The notes under the pieces are model-generated. The model was given only the letters and a program-made list of their open reading frames with translations. It had not been told where the DNA came from and made no database searches. A program made the position numbers and the translations under genes. From the NCBI GenBank assembly GCA_027579435.1, contig JANBPK010000709.1, positions 67,184-131,183 on the forward strand: a stretch of 64,000 nt of DNA. Direction: 5' to 3'. Below, piece by piece: positions 59,560 through 64,000 of this stretch; within the stretch, counting starts at the first letter, position 1; the number at the start of each line of letters is the position of its first letter. The stretch is from Candolleomyces eurysporus. Lineage: Eukaryota; Basidiomycota; Agaricomycetes; Agaricales; Psathyrellaceae.

Positions 59560-61000
59560 ATGTGGATGCTTTGATCCAGCGCCCGTTGCGGCCGACCCGT
59601 CCCCACTGGCACCATTTCGCAGTTTTCTCCTCCATCCTTTGAGTCGCGATCGGGTGCTTGGTAGTTCAGTTTCAAGTCATATCGCGGGCGGAGTGCCATG
59701 TACACACTTACTCGGGACTCTGTTTTCTTTTGGGTACATTACATGTGCTATGTATGCATCCATCAGGTCTCCAAGTGGTCGAAACAAGCCTCTCGCCTGC
59801 TGGGCACTGGAAGCCTTTCTTGGTCATTTGAAGCCGCGTCCCGTTAACTTTTAGCTAGTCCGGTACCGTTCTTTATCTCTAACGTTCCATTTCATTCTTT
59901 AGTTTTTCATTATCTGAATCCATTCAATCAAGTTTTTGCACCCCGAATCAATATCATCGCATCAAGTTTAGTGTGCTGGAGTGGAGCCCCCCTCCCCTAT
60001 ATAAATACTAATACCAATTCAGTCGATGTCGACGTCGCGGCTGCGACTCGGACTGCAGCTCTTCCGCTCGGCTTCCTCCCGACTTTTTGATGATCGAGTG
60101 CCCGCTGCCGACCCCGCCCCGCCATCCACAGTTCCCCTCCTCCGAGTCGGGGTACTTAGTATAGCTCTCGGTTTCAGATTATCCATAGCGCAGCAGCATT
60201 CTATATGTATGCACTTACTCGGGACTCTTGACGATAAGTGAACGGCATGTGCGATCGTGTATCCATGTCGCCAAGTGGTCATTGGTCAGTGGTCGATTGA
60301 GACGGGCTTGCCCAAGTTCTGGGACACTTCAATGCAGCCTTTCTTGGGCAGTCGAAGCTCCGTTAGTTAGTATTGCGCCGTTCGTTCGTTATCTGTAAGG
60401 TTTCATTTCATTATTTCACTATCTAAATTCATTTCACCCAGCTTTGTATTGCGAATCACATAAGTCAAGTCTATGGAGCCCCTCCCAATACGAATATATG
60501 ATTAAAGTCGACATTGCGGCTGCGACTCGGATATCAGCTCTTCCGCTCGGTCCTCGATCGAGCGCCCCGTTGTGTCCGACCCTGTCCCCGTCCCCGCCAT
60601 CCCGAGTTCCCCTCCTCCGAGTCGGGGTATCTAGTAGGTCTCGGTTTCAAGTTATCGCAGCGTGCTATCTGCACGCACTTACTCGGGATCCATGCTTTTT
60701 GTGGATAGGCGGCATGTGCTATCGTGTACTTTCCATGTCTCCAAGTAGTCACCGCAACAAGCTCCCCTTCAAGTCCTGGAGGACTTGTAGCCTTTCTTGG
60801 GTAGGCAAAACTCCGTTACCTACTATCGGGGCTGGGTCGTTATCGTTCAAGTTCCATATCCATGATTTCATTAGTATCTGAATCTGAATTCATTCAGTCA
60901 ACTTTGCACCCTGAATCAACATCTAGGGGTGGTCTATGGAGTATCCCTCCCCCATATGAATTATTAAAAAAGTCGACATCGCGGTTGCGATACCTTTCCG
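59560..61000. repeat. Diverged tandem repeat, three copies of about 0.47-0.5 kb
   Basis: Landmarks recur in order: CACTTACTCGGGA near 59.71, 60.21 and 60.68 kb; CCTTTCTTGG-type blocks near 59.81, 60.34 and 60.79 kb; GCACCC/TTGCG-AATCA blocks near 59.94, 60.45 and 60.91 kb; and GTCGACRTYGCGG near 60.03, 60.51 and 60.97 kb. Copies differ by many substitutions and small gaps. A partial fourth copy may continue to about 61.2 kb. No open frame is shared by the copies. Confidence 0.6.
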
Positions 61001-64000
61001 TTCGGCCGTTTCAACTTTCCTCCAATGGGATATACCATTGGGATTGGGATTGATCATTCATCATCGCTGCTCCCAAATCCGTCCAGCAATGCGCAGCGCC
61101 CTGTTCATGGGATCCATACTTAACCTAAACCGACACTGACGACCGACCCTGCAGTCCGCCCAAAATAAAGAACATTTCCTCCGAGTCATGATCCCACGCG
61201 ATTGTGAGCTTGAGGCTCGCTATGCCCCATATCAAGCTTAGTGTTTAATCTTGTAATAGTGGTGGCTTGGTGGTGGCACAGTGGCAGGCACCCTGGTTAC
61301 CTAGCCGTCTCAATCCGGACACGGGAGTCTGGCCTCATGACTCTCCAGACTACTCGATATAGCCGGGGTACCCTCTTATGGATGCCAATGGGGGTGGAGG
61401 CAGGCTGTCACCGGTCATCTTTGGATTCACCGAAAAGGTCCTCTGAATGTTCGTAAGTGCATTGACGACTCCAAATGGGATCTATACGTCGTATAGAGTT
61501 CACCTTGAGTTTACTACCTTTGACTTGCCGCCCTGACCCTGATCCTGAAAATTCCTTCCTCCGCGTCCAAGGTATTAACCTTGTGACATGAAGTATGAAC
61601 TCGGTGAACAAGTCAGCCGATGTGTTCAGGATAAGAGCGAAAGGCTTCTGCCAGGACGGCTCGGAGCCTGCGTAAGGCAAGTTCAAGGTAGGACGGGTGT
61701 TTATTATCAGATAACCAAGCCAATCAGAAACCCTGGTTCTCCAGCGCCTGAGCAACAAGCTGACGGTCTCCTTGACCATCCAAGTAAGTCCATCAGAACC
61801 AATTCACAACCAGAGCTAAGACTGGTACGCACTAAGTCCCCTTCTAATCTTCACGTAGGGCAGTGTTTGGAAGGTGTGTGTCTTCTCCCGCCACTAACCA
61901 CCGCCCGAAGCCCCGAAGTTTGCTCCCCACGCGACAAACACTCCACTTCCGAGAACATGGCAATGCCCAAAGGCTTCGAGGAAGGATCGCCGCCCCAGAA
62001 GCTATCAAGACATAAGCCTTCCAAGAACCAACGGTCACTGCTCTTGTCTTCTGACATTTGTCAGACGGAGGAAAGACGGGTCAAGAACTCTGAAACCCCA
62101 CGATAATCGACTTGGCAACGTTAACAGAACGACTAAATTTTCGATACGCGCAAGTTCTTCCGCGTCCTGCACATTGAGCCCTACCCCACAGACCGACCAT
62201 TAAGTGCTTCCTCCGTTATGAGCGTGTAAACCGGAGCGAGCGTGCCTAGGCCTGCAGCAGTAGATCTCCCGAGGGTGATCTTTGTTGGTTGCCCAACGAA
62301 CAGCCGCCAGATGGCGGTTGAGGTGATCTAGTACGCTCGCGGTAGAAGTGGGCGACGGCGACGGCGACAGCGACAACGATGAACTGAATAACGCATGATG
62401 CACACTTCAACTAATCGCATGTCCAATTTGTTGGCAAGTTTGGGGTGTTTTGAAACGTAGCGCCCAGTAGTAACGATTTGCGAGCGGACTTTTGAGAAGT
62501 CGTCGGGAGGATGTTAACTGCCAACCTACCTAACAACTTGTGATCTTCAAAGTCCTCTGTTCGACTTCTAGTCAATCCTTGTCGCCAAGTCCACCATCCA
62601 GCACACGGTGGAGACGGAAGTTAACCATGTCGTTATGATTGGATGAATCAATCGATGATCGGTCTTAGCCTCTCTGTCCAGCGCGCGGAGAGAAACNAAA
62701 AAACCAACACCATGGCAGATGTTTGATGAAAAGCGGTCGGTGATTGGAGGGAGTTGAAGGACCCTTCATCGTTAAACGCCCATGTCACTAGGTGCACTTT
62801 AGTTGAACACTTACATACCGTGCGAAGCAACGTCAAAAATTTCCTAGAAGTTAGTGTCCGGCGTCTCCCCACCCTCGAGGTTCATACCCACCTCCGTCCG
62901 AGATCGTAACATGTGTTGATAGAGGAAGCGAAATTCTTGTTCTTGTGGCTGAATGTCCTCTGTTATCCTGATCATCTTACGTCCCTACACTGACTGATCG
63001 TCAGCTACAGTTACCAAAGGGATGCTGAGGACAGAGTACAAGGACGAACCCACAAATGAATTCCGAAGTAACGTACCCAGCAAAATTTTTCAACATTTGG
63101 GCCGCCTTACTCGCTCCACTGCTCCAGGCCGCTCCTATTCTCGACTTGACAGCTTTTGAGCGGTCTCCGTCACTCACACCTTGAAGGTGCCTGTAGACCA
63201 GGCCCAGGTCGGAGGAATTGAAAGGACTTGCTGTCAACGAGTGCCATAGGCTATACATAGTGAGCATTTCGTGCCTGGTCGGCACCGCTTTGAGTGGCAT
63301 TGCTTTCAGTCGCCGTCGCCTGTGCATGCATTGAGAGTTGACAGCTTCGTCGTGCCTTACCCAGGCAAAACCTATCATGTCGGGTCTCCGATGACAAGTT
63401 ATATGGACCCATTCAAGTCAATAAACGAGACTGCCGGTGGCTTTATATGAACCTCGGAGCGACCGACTGGGGATGAACTTCGTCAAAAGTTGGCTAGGAG
63501 ACCGCAAAGCGTAGTGAAACCCAAGGTAAAGCCGCTTCCGCGCATACTGATCCTCGGTCTGGGGGTCGAAGACGCAGAAAATCCCAGCGACATACGAGTG
63601 CATTCATTGACGGGTTCCCTGTAGCAGCATGCAGGCTGCAAGTTCCGTCCGGTCATGAGGTCTGGAGTTGTCTACTATACGTTGGAGCGTGCCTTGTAGA
63701 GTGTCACAAAGCACCCAATAGGTATTCGAGGATCTCTGATAACAGGCAGTGCTCGATTGGACAGTGGTATTCGCTGGAAATACCATCTCCCTTTGCTGTA
63801 ATCGATGAACCTAGAGTGTTGTCATTCGGTTCAGTGAAGTAATTCAGCTCTCATTCCCGATGTCGGAATTATGCTAATTAGACCTCCAGGAGTATGCAAT
63901 TCGAAAGTCAAGATTGATACCACTTTTCCAGGATGCGGACACGTCGGAAGTTTGGCCTGGCAGTATGCCGAGTCTTCGATTGGCCAAATGTCGAGTTGAC
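61001..64000. other. Gene-poor end of window
   Basis: No supported gene. The longest frame (61588-62106, plus) encodes a Ser/Pro/Arg-rich string with no recognised motif and no splice context. A minus-strand frame at 63001-63378 is likewise unsupported. Confidence 0.4.

Noticed and set aside
61588..62106. 172-codon plus-strand frame
   Set aside because: Composition is mixed and no domain or conserved block is visible; no intron or promoter context. Could be tested by transcript data.
1..64000. CRISPR arrays, prokaryotic operons, bacterial terminators or plasmid origins
   Set aside because: The genome is eukaryotic; no regularly spaced repeats or prokaryotic gene organisation were found.
50065..64000. 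Subtelomere
   Set aside because: No TTAGGG arrays or subtelomeric helicase fragments were seen.

Overview
The window is nuclear DNA of a filamentous basidiomycete, most probably an agaricomycete. The evidence is dense short introns (mostly 45-75 nt), fungal housekeeping orthologues, a Ubc2-type Ste50 adaptor with two SH3 domains, a short secreted tyrosinase, and a cluster of NACHT-TPR (NLR-like) genes. No prokaryotic, viral or organellar genes were seen. Single N bases are scattered through the assembly. Several of them are surplus bases at homopolymer ends: deleting them restores reading frames. Exon limits below come from reading splice sites and checking phase across each gene.

Region 1 (1-15.4 kb) is accessory. 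After a small unknown gene come three tandem minus-strand NACHT-TPR paralogues (1.5-4.1, 9.0-11.4 and 12.6-15.1 kb) with homologous 5' and 3' flanks. The unit between genes 1 and 2 carries a degenerate DUF6589-like relic. The 3' flank of gene 2 is interrupted by about 2.8 kb bounded by direct repeats, and this insert holds a plus-strand gene with two DM9 (DUF3421) domains followed by three H-type lectin domains.

Region 2 (15.5-31 kb) is compact housekeeping: condensin kleisin, a small membrane protein, a BRAP2/Etp1 E3 ligase, a Nudix CoA diphosphatase, V-ATPase assembly factor Vma12, ataxin-10, Paf1-complex Leo1 and an unknown Ser/Pro-rich protein.

Region 3 (31-50 kb) holds a secreted tyrosinase, kinetochore Nnf1 head-to-head with the Golgi/ER E3 ligase Tul1/Dsc1, a chitin deacetylase, a large disordered protein with clathrin-adaptor-like motifs head-to-head with the Ubc2/Ste50 adaptor, and lanosterol synthase ERG7, whose catalytic motif reads DCTGE.

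Region 4 (50-64 kb) is gene-poor. One Ser/Pro-rich gene (57.3-58.4 kb), a diverged tandem repeat of about 0.47-0.5 kb (59.5-61 kb) and a 51-nt imperfect hairpin are the only structures I could support.

Working links: region 1 looks like a self/non-self recognition locus (NLR-like ATPases beside a multi-domain lectin). Chitin deacetylase and tyrosinase act at the cell wall or outside the cell. Tul1/Dsc1 and ERG7 are both tied to sterol and membrane homeostasis in other fungi, but nothing here shows that they are co-regulated.
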